Shown here piece after piece: positions 25,094 through 33,747 of a stretch of DNA of 64,000 bases; the first letter of the stretch is position 1; every line of letters begins with the position of its first letter. Where the stretch lies: positions 124,001 through 188,000 of the forward strand of contig CAZGQM010000004.1 of the NCBI GenBank assembly GCA_964528055.1, read 5' to 3'. Origin of the DNA: Geoanaerobacter sp964528055. GTDB lineage: Bacteria > Desulfobacterota > Desulfuromonadia > Geobacterales > DSM-12255. The translations under genes were made by a program, and so were the position numbers. The notes under the pieces are model-generated. The model saw only the letters and a list, made by a program, of their open reading frames with translations, was not told the DNA's origin and ran no database searches.

Positions 25094-25140
25094 TTTTATG
25101 GTGAGCCGCGTTGGGGTCGAACCAACGACCACCTGATTAA
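25094..25140 (-). repeat. att site, tRNA-proximal copy (47 bp)
   Basis: Perfect copy of 20355-20401. It covers the tRNA-Lys 3' half from within the anticodon to CCA plus four bases. Integration therefore left the tRNA sequence intact. Confidence 0.92.
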
Positions 25141-25174
25141 AAGTCAGGTGCTCTACCGACTGAGCTAGCGGCTC
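25099..25174 (-). tRNA. tRNA-Lys (TTT)
   Basis: A 76-nt cloverleaf with acceptor GAGCCGC/GCGGCTC, D-arm GCTC/GAGC, anticodon stem CCTGA/TCAGG with loop CTTTTAA (anticodon TTT), T-arm GTTGG/CCAAC with TTCGACC, and an encoded CCA. It is the attachment site of the neighbouring island. Confidence 0.98.
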
Positions 25175-25244
25175 ATGTAACAAGGGATCTTATTTACCTC
25201 AAAAACGACAGTTCGTCAAGAAAAATTTGTCATAGCCAGCCAGT

Positions 25245-26537
25245 TTATACGAACGGATTTTTCAGGATTATCGTTGATTCTCGCCCAGGCCCAACGGATA
25301 CAAGCACCATCGGACAGCCGACCAACTCCTCTAAGCGCTTGACATAGGTCTGGGCATTAGGAGGCAGGTCCTCAAATCGACGCACTTGAGTGATGTCGGT
25401 TTTCCAGCCGGGAAGTTCTTCATAAATCGGCTTGCACTGTGAAAACACCTCAAGGTTTGCAGGTAATTCATCCAGGGTTTTTCCGTTATATGAATAGCCC
25501 GTACAGATCTTGATGGTGTCGAAATCATCGAGCACATCGAGTTTTGTAAGCGCCACCCCGGTGAGACCATTGAGTCGGACTGCATAGCGAAGTACCAGGG
25601 CGTCAAACCATCCGCATCGACGAGGCCTGCCGGTGGTTGCTCCGAATTCGCTCCCGACCTTACGAATCTTCTCGCCGTCTGCATCGAAGAGTTCAGTGGG
25701 GAATGGGCCGCCCCCTACCCTGGTCACATAGGCCTTTGATATGCCAATTATTTCATGAATATCGCGCGGACTCACACCGGAACCTGTACAGGCACCGCCG
25801 GCACACGTAGACGATGATGTTACGAAAGGGTACGTGCCGTGATCAACATCAAGAAGGGTCCCCTGAGCACCCTCGAAAAGTATCTTCTTGCCAGCCTTGA
25901 TATCCCGGCTGAGCATGAGAGACGTATCATCTACATACTTCCTGAGTATGTCGGCATAACCGCAGTACTCCTGAAAGACCTGATCGAAGTCGAACGGCTC
26001 TTCGCCGAGCATCTTTTCAAGGATAAAGTTTTTCTCGCCAAGAAACTCCTTCAGTTTACGAGCAAAGGTCTCCTTGTCGATCAGGTCCATTAGCCGAATA
26101 CCGCGCCGGCCTATCTTGTCTTCGTAGGCAGGACCGATTCCGCGGCCGGTGGTTCCGATTTTCTTATCTCCGCTCTGTGCCTCGCGGGCAATGTCAATCC
26201 GCTTGTGATAGGGCATGATAATGTGAAGCGACTCGCTTAACCTGAGAACTGAATCGTCCTGCAACCGCCCTTTAGCCTTCAGATTGGTTATCTCCCTGAT
26301 GAAAACCTCTGGGTCGAGAACAACCCCGTTCCCTATGACGCAGCGCTTGCCGTCGTGCAGTATCCCCGAAGGAATAAGGTGAAGAACGATCTTCTCCCCA
26401 TTCACAACCAGCGTATGGCCCGCGTTGTTCCCCCCCTGATAGCGGACAACATCGTCAGCATGCTCGGTGTAGATGTCAACGACCTTCCCCTTCCCTTCAT
26501 CGCCCCACTGGGCGCCAACCACAACCACGTTAGCCAT
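25245..26537 (-). CDS. purA: Adenylosuccinate synthetase
   Basis: Makes adenylosuccinate from IMP, aspartate and GTP in AMP synthesis. It is 430 residues, the family's normal length. The N-terminus has the GTP-binding GAQWGDEGKGK (8-18), followed by GGNNAGHT, the IMP-site GTTGRGIGPAYEDK, and near the end TTGRPRRCGWFD, all intact. It starts 11 bp after hisZ, so the two are one transcript. Confidence 0.98.
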   Translation of the reverse strand: MANVVVVGAQWGDEGKGKVVDIYTEHADDVVRYQGGNNAGHTLVVNGEKIVLHLIPSGILHDGKRCVIGNGVVLDPEVFIREITNLKAKGRLQDDSVLRLSESLHIIMPYHKRIDIAREAQSGDKKIGTTGRGIGPAYEDKIGRRGIRLMDLIDKETFARKLKEFLGEKNFILEKMLGEEPFDFDQVFQEYCGYADILRKYVDDTSLMLSRDIKAGKKILFEGAQGTLLDVDHGTYPFVTSSSTCAGGACTGSGVSPRDIHEIIGISKAYVTRVGGGPFPTELFDADGEKIRKVGSEFGATTGRPRRCGWFDALVLRYAVRLNGLTGVALTKLDVLDDFDTIKICTGYSYNGKTLDELPANLEVFSQCKPIYEELPGWKTDITQVRRFEDLPPNAQTYVKRLEELVGCPMVLVSVGPGRESTIILKNPFV

Positions 26538-26548
26538 GTTCTCTCTCC

Positions 26549-27856
26549 TTAAAGCCGGTCGAAGTCAAACCGCCCATCGCTGGCAAACAGCATCTCTTTT
26601 TTCAATGCAACCCCGGTACCATCTGAAACCCGTACAATATACAGTTCGTCGTCGGAACAATAGTCTCCGCCGATTATCAGCATTCTGCGAATATTTGTTC
26701 TCCTGGCGTATTCCAGCGAGCTTTCGAAGTCGCGGCGTATGATGTCGCGGGCTGCTGAATAGCCCATAACCCGCAGCCACGTTGCAATCCTGAGGATCTC
26801 CTCTCTGTCACCTGAAGCATTGAAGAGGAGGAAATCCCTTGCAGTGCTTGCCTCAACATCCGGCTGACGCTCCAGTGCGGTGAGCAGAGCAAGAATATTG
26901 AATGCAAATCCCGTTGCAGGCGCGGAGAATCCATAACGCGCCATAAGACCGTCGTAGCGACCTCCGCCACAGACCGCCTCCCCAACACCTCTGACAAATC
27001 CCTCAAACGTGAGTCCTGAATGGTAGTCTAGCCCACGGATCTCACCAAGATCTATCGTAAGGTATTCCGCAACCCCGTAAACATCGAGTATTTCAAGAAC
27101 CTGGGCAATGTTGTCCAGAGCACGCCGGCATCGATCATGGATCGCAATACGTTCTGCCGCAACGAGAATCTGCCGCCCTCCGAACATGCGAGGAAGTGCG
27201 GCAATCGATTCTTTTGCGGCATCCGATGTTGTTGACTTCTCGAGGATCTCTCCTACTGCAGAGGCATCCTTCTTTCCTATGGCAGTCCTTATCCGCCGGG
27301 CGGTAGCTTCATCCAGCCCTGCAGCTTCCATAATGCCCCGGAAAAAATCTACCTGCCCGATATCGACCTTGAAATCAGCAAAACCGAGCGACTGTAGGGC
27401 CTCTACGGCCATTGCCACCATTTCGGCGTCAGCTTCGGGAGATTCAAGACCGATCAACTCGACCCCTGCCTGCAGAATCTCACGGCTTCTCCCTGACTGG
27501 TGCTCAGCGTGGCGTAGGACCCTGCCTTGATAGCAGAGACGATGCGGAAATGGCAATCCCCGCATCCGCGTTGCTACGATCCGCGCTACTTGAGGAGTTA
27601 TATCGGGCGGAACAGCAAGCAACCGCCCGCTTTGCCGATCATCGAATCTAAAAGTCCTGGAACGAAGGTCCTCACCGATCCCAAGCGCAAGTACATCCTC
27701 AAATTCAAGGAGCGGGGTGGTGATCCTTCTGAATCCCCACAATTCGAATACTCGGCTGATCTTATCCTGGATGTAGCCGATCTTGTCGGCCGTGTCAGGG
27801 AGAAAGTCGGTCACCCCGCGAGGAAGCTGGGCATCTATACGGGTGGGGTCGTACAT
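26549..27856 (-). CDS. hisZ: ATP phosphoribosyltransferase regulatory subunit HisZ
   Basis: A catalytically inactive histidyl-tRNA synthetase-like protein that activates the short form of HisG in histidine synthesis. The class II synthetase core (LPRGVTDFLPD...; motif 2-like RLCYQGRVLRH) is present without an anticodon-binding domain of the tRNA synthetase type. I favour the ATG at 27856, with GGAG ten bases upstream; an in-frame ATG at 27877 adds seven residues. It implies a short HisG elsewhere in the genome. Linked to purA. Confidence 0.92.
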   Translation of the reverse strand: MYDPTRIDAQLPRGVTDFLPDTADKIGYIQDKISRVFELWGFRRITTPLLEFEDVLALGIGEDLRSRTFRFDDRQSGRLLAVPPDITPQVARIVATRMRGLPFPHRLCYQGRVLRHAEHQSGRSREILQAGVELIGLESPEADAEMVAMAVEALQSLGFADFKVDIGQVDFFRGIMEAAGLDEATARRIRTAIGKKDASAVGEILEKSTTSDAAKESIAALPRMFGGRQILVAAERIAIHDRCRRALDNIAQVLEILDVYGVAEYLTIDLGEIRGLDYHSGLTFEGFVRGVGEAVCGGGRYDGLMARYGFSAPATGFAFNILALLTALERQPDVEASTARDFLLFNASGDREEILRIATWLRVMGYSAARDIIRRDFESSLEYARRTNIRRMLIIGGDYCSDDELYIVRVSDGTGVALKKEMLFASDGRFDFDRL

Positions 27857-27960
27857 CCTTTTGAAACTCCGTACCATGGACGGTCATCTTCTGAAAAAAC
27901 GCTCGGAATCCTAACAACATGCCGTGAGAAAGTCAACGGTTAAATCCCCTTCACCAGAGC

Positions 27961-27997
27961 CGGAAAGGAGGGGGGAGCCACTCCCCCCTCCTTTCCG
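27961..27997. terminator. Long perfect hairpin between the FG-GAP gene and hisZ
   Basis: A perfect 17-bp stem (CGGAAAGGAGGGGGGAG and its complement) with a CCA loop. It lies 24 bp after the FG-GAP gene stop. There is no T-run, so it may protect an mRNA 3' end or end transcription with help. Confidence 0.5.
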
Positions 27998-28020
27998 TGA
28001 AGAGAATTCCTCGCACCTAC

Positions 28021-29520
28021 TCACTCAATTTTTTTAACCAGAATGGCACTTGCTCCCTTTTCCATCAATCCTGACTTCTTTACCACCTCAAGCAGGATCA
28101 ACTCCTTCCGCTCTTCATCAAAGAAATAATCCGCAAGATAGTTCTGGCTGGGCTTTGTGTGCCACCGTTCGTCCAATGAAGCACCGCTCCAGGCAAAGGA
28201 GTATATGGAGTTTTTTGAATACGATCTGCTATCCCCCACGACCCAGAAACCACCATTCTGCGGGGCAAGAACCTCTCCGCTCCTGGTAACGGTCAGCCGT
28301 TGCTCCAGAAACAGCTTCCTGATGCGCTCTCCTGTTACCCTTAGAGCCTCGGGAGCTTCGCGCACAAAGTACGTTTCCGATCCTCCGTACTTGTCATTGC
28401 TTCTCCAAAGCTCTTCACCTTTTGTATCGTAGACAAGCAGATAGCCATCCGGGTGAAGAACAACAAAGCAATCCTTGCCGTCTTTGTCCTGAATCAGATT
28501 GAAGTTGAATATCGTGGCAAACCTGGGCATTTTGAGAGGATTTTTCAGATCAAATCCGCTTCCTTGATGGATGAGTTCATAGACATCGCCAAAATAGTCG
28601 GAATCGACACTTATCTGCTGGGCATAAAGTTTTTTCGTTCCACCTTTCAGTGAGATGGATCGGAAGTAATAGGGAAGCTTTTCGGCCCTGATGATGAAAG
28701 TGCCCCCCTCGACGGCGAGCACCTGCGAGGTGAGGGAAGTACCGCTTGCCAAGGTTACATAGAGTTCAGGTGTGCCATTGTTGTCAAGATCCGCAGTGTC
28801 GATAGCCAGAACCTTTTGGTCACCGGTGAACGCTTTCTCGGCTATCAGCTTCAGCTCTTTGCCGAGGCTGTAAAGCTGAACGCCTCGTTCATGTGCGACA
28901 AAGACCTCACGATCACCTCCTGGCAGTGACTTGCCAGGAGCCACACCAACCATGGCCCCCACGAGCCTCTGGCTGACCCATCCGCTTGCTCCGGCAGCGG
29001 GTATGGGTTCGGCGCGAATGATATCGCCTGACTGAACAGGAATCACTGTAGAGACGCTCCCGGAAGGCTTGATCTGCTGAGGAAGAGGTTGGGTTGAGGC
29101 TTTGGCGACTGGCACGGTTGGTGGTAGAGCTGTGCGCTTTTCCAGATCAGCCGACAACTTGCGTGCAACCCTTCCAACCGCTGGAATCAGGTCATCGGGA
29201 GAATCCCCCTGTTCGAAGGTCCTAACGATAACACCTCCTGAAGTCTCCTTGACCACCAGATCGAGACTGAACATTTTTCCTATGGCTGTATAGGAGCCGA
29301 TTACCGTTAACCCTGCATCATTGGGGGAATCGACGACAATGATCCTGTCGCTGCTGATTCGGGAGGCAAGCAGTCCAGGCAGCATTCCTTTCAATTCATC
29401 CCGGTTTGCAGCTCCTGAAACTGAAAACTCGGAGACGAACAGCCTTATATCCTCTGCGGATGAAACCAACGGACAGACCCCGGAAATAAACAGTACGGCA
29501 GCAATCAGAAACCTCTTCAT
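28021..29520 (-). CDS. Secreted FG-GAP/VCBS-like repeat protein
   Basis: 499 residues with a signal peptide (MKRFLIAAVLFISGVCPLVSS, cut near residue 22). Residues 26-130 resemble FlgO/CsgG-type N-terminal regions of secreted lipoprotein-like proteins (adhesive or assembly factors). The C-terminal two thirds (190-480) has beta-strand repeats with the calcium-type motif DTADLDNNGTPELYV, typical of FG-GAP/VCBS repeats. There is no lipobox. Probably periplasmic or outer-membrane associated; exact role unknown. It stands alone behind the hairpin at 27961. Confidence 0.75.
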   Translation of the reverse strand: MKRFLIAAVLFISGVCPLVSSAEDIRLFVSEFSVSGAANRDELKGMLPGLLASRISSDRIIVVDSPNDAGLTVIGSYTAIGKMFSLDLVVKETSGGVIVRTFEQGDSPDDLIPAVGRVARKLSADLEKRTALPPTVPVAKASTQPLPQQIKPSGSVSTVIPVQSGDIIRAEPIPAAGASGWVSQRLVGAMVGVAPGKSLPGGDREVFVAHERGVQLYSLGKELKLIAEKAFTGDQKVLAIDTADLDNNGTPELYVTLASGTSLTSQVLAVEGGTFIIRAEKLPYYFRSISLKGGTKKLYAQQISVDSDYFGDVYELIHQGSGFDLKNPLKMPRFATIFNFNLIQDKDGKDCFVVLHPDGYLLVYDTKGEELWRSNDKYGGSETYFVREAPEALRVTGERIRKLFLEQRLTVTRSGEVLAPQNGGFWVVGDSRSYSKNSIYSFAWSGASLDERWHTKPSQNYLADYFFDEERKELILLEVVKKSGLMEKGASAILVKKIE

Positions 29521-29728
29521 GTCGACTCCTCCACGAATAAATATTAGCAGATCAGAACGCCGTAAATAGTATCACGGGAGACGCTCAATATACAGGATTT
29601 TTGACTCTTTCGAAAATTTGTTAAAGGATAGATCAAGAAGAGAGAAGGTCAAACAGAGAAAAAATGAGGAATAATTCATACGCTGTAAAAACAAACAGAG
29701 CGCAGTGTAGAATTCTTGCACTATCTTA

Positions 29729-29759
29729 ACGTTATAGCCCCGGATCGGGGCTATAACGT
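29729..29759. terminator. Perfect hairpin after the hydrolase operon
   Basis: A 13-bp perfect stem (ACGTTATAGCCCC and complement) with a 5-base loop, seven bases after the second hydrolase gene. It has no T-run; probably the operon's 3' end. Confidence 0.55.
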
Positions 29760-29766
29760 GCTACTT

Positions 29767-30903
29767 TTATTGCCGGAAAAGGAAACGCGTAAGATGAAGG
29801 TTGTGGGTAATGGATTCCGACGACGAAAGCTCACCATTCCACCCATATATGATCAACGGCACATCAGCTTCATACTGAGACCCATGGGCTCGATAGGTGG
29901 GTGGAAGCATTTCACCTGAAGTCTCAAGATCACCGAATACCGTCTCCCGGTCTCCAAAAACCATAAGATCTCCTATGAATTCATCAGGGAGATGGAATCT
30001 CTTTACCGCTTCGTTTCTACCAATAACCTCCTCCACCCCTTGCAACGATGCACAGATATTCCTGACTACGTTCTCGTCAGACGCTTGATTGAGCCAAATC
30101 CATGCCGATCCGGCAAAATTTCGGTGATGAACTATGTAATAGTCACGTTCCGGTGAAAGGGCAAACCGGACCGGCGCACCCTTCTCTGCACAGACCTTCG
30201 CTAGATCCCAGCAGCGGGTCTTGTAATTCATGCCGTGATCGGCAGTGATGAAAAAGGCCACATCCGGTGCAGCGTTTCTGGCTTGACCGATCAGTTCGTC
30301 CATCTTTGAGAGATGATCGTGTGACTCCTCCTCCTGCGGATTCCAGCGGTGCATCGAGTAATCTGTCGTATGCAGGTAAATCAGGCCGATATCAGGTCTG
30401 TTTCTAAGCAGATCCACTGCGACTTCCCATAACCAGTGGTTGATTTCGCTGCTGTAAATCGCGGGAGGAGTTCCATATTTTTCGATAAAATCGGCTGGTG
30501 GCTCTTCGGCTGAGATTGCCAGCACGACATCCTTCTGGAACAGTTCTACGGTCTTTCGTTTTGAAGTCAACAGAGCGCATTTGATCCCTTGCTTATGTGC
30601 ACGCTGGATAATCGTATCGACGCGAATCAGTTCGGCGCTGTTCATGTAGACCGGCTTCCCGCTGTCCGAGTCAAAGTAGGAGTTGGCCGAAATCCCGTGT
30701 TCATCAGGCCAGGCACCGCAGCAGACTGAAACGTTATTGACATTTGTAACTGTCGGAGCGACAGCGCGTACCTGCTTGTAGAAACCCTCCTTCCCCATTT
30801 TCTGAAGATTCGGCATAGGCCCCTGTTCAAAATAGTCCATTCCGAGGCCATCTATAAGTGCTATGAAGATCCGCTGGTGGGACGAGCAGTCTGTCTTTGT
30901 CAC
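29767..30903 (-). CDS. Alkaline phosphatase superfamily hydrolase, phosphonoacetate hydrolase-like (copy 2)
   Basis: About 378 residues. I choose the GTG at 30903: AGGAGA lies 8 bases upstream and it overlaps the previous stop as GTGA; a TTG at 30939 is weaker. It keeps the metal-site order of the superfamily: Asp in ALIDGLG, Thr in TVTNVNN, Asp/His in TTDYSMHRW, Asp-His in TADHGM and His in AHGSQYE. The PTxTNxNN context is that of PhnA phosphonoacetate hydrolases, which release acetate and phosphate. It is a paralogue of the gene before it. Substrate is inferred, not shown. Confidence 0.75.
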   Translation of the reverse strand: MTKTDCSSHQRIFIALIDGLGMDYFEQGPMPNLQKMGKEGFYKQVRAVAPTVTNVNNVSVCCGAWPDEHGISANSYFDSDSGKPVYMNSAELIRVDTIIQRAHKQGIKCALLTSKRKTVELFQKDVVLAISAEEPPADFIEKYGTPPAIYSSEINHWLWEVAVDLLRNRPDIGLIYLHTTDYSMHRWNPQEEESHDHLSKMDELIGQARNAAPDVAFFITADHGMNYKTRCWDLAKVCAEKGAPVRFALSPERDYYIVHHRNFAGSAWIWLNQASDENVVRNICASLQGVEEVIGRNEAVKRFHLPDEFIGDLMVFGDRETVFGDLETSGEMLPPTYRAHGSQYEADVPLIIYGWNGELSSSESITHNLHLTRFLFRQ

Positions 30904-32033
30904 GAAATGTTCTCCTGTAAGAGTGTAGTCATAAGCCAACCGGTAAGATCATAATTCATTTCAAAAGTATCAGGCGAAGGCATGTCGCATTTATACCCGG
31001 ACAGTATCAGCGGGATATCATTTTCATACATTGAACCATGGTTGCGGTAACCGGCATCAAGGACTTCGACCGGCCCATCCAGGTCACCAAAGACCGTCCG
31101 GGCATCTGCCATGACCACGAGATCTCCGATACGCTCAGGCATCAAATTGAAACGGGCTGCAGCCTCGAACCTCGGCAGCACTTCATCGACCCCCTCCAGC
31201 CCCTGCAGGAAGCGGGTAACGCGTTCGGTATCCTCGTCAGCATTGAGATAGACATAGGAAACTCCGCCGAATCCGCGATGATGCTTTACCAGGCGATCGG
31301 CAACCGGGGAGATGCAGAAGCGAAGCTCAATCCCTTCAAGAGCACAGCTCTTTCTGAGATCGATGCAGAGCTTTTTTGGGCTCATCCCATGATCAGCAGT
31401 AATCAGGAAAAGAGCGTCCGGTGCGGCTTCTCGGGCCGACTCCAACAGATCATCGAGTTTTGCCATGTGATCGAGAGATGGTTGTTCTTCCGGTGCCCAC
31501 ATATGCATTGGATAGTCAGTTGTATGTACATAGACAATGCCGATGTCGGGGCGGTTTGCCAGGAGATCGATGGCAATGTTCCAGAGCCAGTAGTTGACCT
31601 CGCTGCTGTACATGGCTGGAGGTGCCCCGTACCGTGCAATCACCGCCTGTGACGGGGCTTCGGCAGCAACGGCAATATCGGCATCGCGACCAACCAGGAG
31701 CAGCGTCTTCTCTTTGCAGGTCAAAAGGGCCGATCCCACACCCTTTTGCCTGAAATGGCTGAAAATGGTGGGGGCGAGTACAACATTCGGATCTTCGAGA
31801 AACTGTGCGGTTCCGCTTTTTTCATCAAAATAGCAATTCGTGGTCACTCCATGAATCGACGGCGGGGAGCCGCAACAGATTGAGATATTATTCGCATTGG
31901 TGAGTGTGGGGAAAACGGCGCGGCCCCTCTTCAACAGCCCGTTAGCAGCCATCCGCTTCATGGTGGGGAGGGAATTCTTCTCGAAATAGTCATATCCGAA
32001 TCCATCGTACATGCATACCACAGCACGCTGCAT
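30900..32033 (-). CDS. Alkaline phosphatase superfamily hydrolase, phosphonoacetate hydrolase-like (copy 1)
   Basis: 377 residues, no signal peptide, so cytoplasmic. The two-metal site is complete: Asp10 (MYDGFG), Thr45 (FPTLTNANN, the expected nucleophile), TTDYPMHMW, TADHGMSPKK and NHGSMYE. It resembles PhnA phosphonoacetate hydrolase; a phosphodiesterase/pyrophosphatase of the same superfamily is the alternative. It starts five bp after the PstB-like gene and overlaps copy 2 by four bases, so uptake and hydrolysis are made together. Having two diverged copies suggests two related substrates. Confidence 0.78.
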   Translation of the reverse strand: MQRAVVCMYDGFGYDYFEKNSLPTMKRMAANGLLKRGRAVFPTLTNANNISICCGSPPSIHGVTTNCYFDEKSGTAQFLEDPNVVLAPTIFSHFRQKGVGSALLTCKEKTLLLVGRDADIAVAAEAPSQAVIARYGAPPAMYSSEVNYWLWNIAIDLLANRPDIGIVYVHTTDYPMHMWAPEEQPSLDHMAKLDDLLESAREAAPDALFLITADHGMSPKKLCIDLRKSCALEGIELRFCISPVADRLVKHHRGFGGVSYVYLNADEDTERVTRFLQGLEGVDEVLPRFEAAARFNLMPERIGDLVVMADARTVFGDLDGPVEVLDAGYRNHGSMYENDIPLILSGYKCDMPSPDTFEMNYDLTGWLMTTLLQENIS

Positions 32034-32038
32034 CGCTG

Positions 32039-32866
32039 TTACCCCACCTTTCCTGAGACAAAATCGTATACCTGCTGATGCTGCGGGGCAGTAAAAATCT
32101 GTTCGGTAGCTCCCTGCTCAACGACTCTGCCGTCACTGAGGAAGAGGCAATAATCGGATATCCTGCGGGCTTGAGCCAGATTGTGCGTTACGATCACAAC
32201 CGGCAATGACTGTTTCAGGTTCATGATCAACTCTTCGATTTTTCCGGTGGATACCGGGTCGAGCGCTGAACAGGGCTCATCCATAAGGAGCACTTCAGGA
32301 TCGTTTGCCAGGGTGCGGGCGATGCAGAGACGCTGCAACTGGCCGATGGAAAGCCGTGAGGCTGATTCATTCAGGCGGTCCTTTACCTCGTTCCATAAAC
32401 CGGACTGCCGAAGGGCGCTTTCGGCAACCTCTTCGTTTCTCTGCCGGCTTGTTCTCGTATGAAAGCGAACGCCGAACAGAACGTTTTCCTTTATGGACAT
32501 GGGGAAGCCGACCGGTTTCTGCTGTACCATGCCGATCCGCTTGCGGATCATCCGCAAGTCTGCCGATGCGCAGCAGAGATTTTCCTGCCTGAACAGAATA
32601 CGCCCTGACTTCACTTTTGCGCCGGGGATCAGATCCAGCGTCCTGTTCATGACTCTCATCAGTGTCGATTTACCTGACCCTGAAGGGCCGATCACCGAAA
32701 GTATCTTCCGGTCAGGCGCAACCGTGGAAACATTGCTCAGCACCTCTCTACCGTTGATTGTCACACAAATATCATGAACCTGCATGGTTGCTGCCTGAGG
32801 TGAAGACGGTTCCGGCATGATTCGCTCTGATACCGCCAATGTGGATGCCTGCATGCTCATTTCCAT
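32039..32866 (-). CDS. pstB: Phosphate-type ABC transporter ATP-binding protein (PstB-like)
   Basis: 275 residues. Walker A GPSGSGKST, a Q-loop (GMVQQKPVGFPMS), Walker B VLLMDEPCSALDP and the switch His (VTHNLAQA). The PstB-typical GMVQQ/FPMSI and RLCIARTLA are present, but the signature reads LSIGQ instead of LSGGQ. The N-terminus is about 25 residues longer than usual. The ATG overlaps the PstA stop (TAATG) and has AGGGGG upstream. It energises the permeases behind it. Confidence 0.85.
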   Translation of the reverse strand: MEMSMQASTLAVSERIMPEPSSPQAATMQVHDICVTINGREVLSNVSTVAPDRKILSVIGPSGSGKSTLMRVMNRTLDLIPGAKVKSGRILFRQENLCCASADLRMIRKRIGMVQQKPVGFPMSIKENVLFGVRFHTRTSRQRNEEVAESALRQSGLWNEVKDRLNESASRLSIGQLQRLCIARTLANDPEVLLMDEPCSALDPVSTGKIEELIMNLKQSLPVVIVTHNLAQARRISDYCLFLSDGRVVEQGATEQIFTAPQHQQVYDFVSGKVG

Positions 32867-33747
32867 TATAAACCCCCTATCCTGCGCAGGAACAACGCAC
32901 TGGAATTGAATATCAACAGCCCCAGAACAAGCACCAACGCCGTTCCGAAAGCCTGTTCGAGTGAAATCGCTTCTGATACGAGGTTATAAAGATGGGTTGG
33001 AAGGGTCATGACCGGCTCGTCCAGCTTAATCCCACCCTTTGAAAAATAGACGCTGGCCGTGAACAGCACCGGAGCTGCAGAGCCTATTGCATGCCCAACT
33101 GCGAGGACTATTCCGGCAACAATCCCGGACCACGCTCTTGGCAGCAGTACCCGCCTGACAATGTACGTGGTCGTGACCCCAAGAGCCAGTGCCGCTTCAC
33201 GGTAGCTGTCATCTACCCTCTGCAGCGACTCCTGAACAGCGATCAGCATGATCGGAAACATGATCATCCCGAGAATGATGCCACCCGAAAGGAGGGATAT
33301 GCCGAATTTCAGGAACACGACAAGAAACGCATACCCGAACAGGCCGTAAATAACGGAAGGAACCGCTACCAGGCACTCGATGCCGAATCGTACCACCAGT
33401 GAAAATCGCGAACTTCTCCCGAATTCTGCCAGATAGACGCCACCTCCAACTGCAAGCGGCGTGGCAATTAACAGCCCTAAAAAAGCCAGAGATAGTGATC
33501 CCTGAATAGCAGGCCAGATCCCTCCGGTTGAGCCAAGCGGTGATCCTTTGGGATAACCGGTGACAAACGCCCAAGTCAGCGATTTCCCCCCTTCGACAGC
33601 AAGATATCCGACGATCACTACCGGAAGAAGGAAACCCAGTATGCCGAAACACCATAAGATGGATCGATACAACAGGTCGTAACAATGTTCCCTTTGATAG
33701 GAACCGTCCTGCACAACGTCGTGCACTGCTGTCATTCTGTCAGGCAT
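32866..33747 (-). CDS. pstA: Phosphate-type ABC transporter permease (PstA-like)
   Basis: About 293 residues with six predicted membrane helices and the permease loop EAALALGVTTTYIVRRVLLP that contacts the ATPase. The ATG at 33747 overlaps the PstC stop by a few bases; an ATG at 33735 and a TTG at 33786 are alternatives, none with a good ribosome site, so translation is probably coupled to pstC. It is the inner-membrane half-channel for phosphate or a phosphonate. Confidence 0.85.
   Translation of the reverse strand: MPDRMTAVHDVVQDGSYQREHCYDLLYRSILWCFGILGFLLPVVIVGYLAVEGGKSLTWAFVTGYPKGSPLGSTGGIWPAIQGSLSLAFLGLLIATPLAVGGGVYLAEFGRSSRFSLVVRFGIECLVAVPSVIYGLFGYAFLVVFLKFGISLLSGGIILGMIMFPIMLIAVQESLQRVDDSYREAALALGVTTTYIVRRVLLPRAWSGIVAGIVLAVGHAIGSAAPVLFTASVYFSKGGIKLDEPVMTLPTHLYNLVSEAISLEQAFGTALVLVLGLLIFNSSALFLRRIGGL

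Larger units (their letters stand above)
20355..25140. mobile_element. Genomic island integrated in tRNA-Lys(TTT), integrase lost
   Basis: A 4.7-kb segment between two perfect 47-bp direct repeats, one being the 3' half of the intact tRNA-Lys at 25099-25174. The content is more AT-rich than the flanks and largely decayed: a frameshifted small operon, a two-gene nuclease cassette, fragments resembling ArdC antirestriction and RelA/SpoT genes, and a small intact ORF. No integrase is seen, so it is probably immobile. A 17-bp direct repeat (TGGACCGTAGATGGACC at 20626-20642 and 24967-24983) lies near both ends. The stretches 23970-24178 and 24737-24988 hold no gene I can support. Confidence 0.88.
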
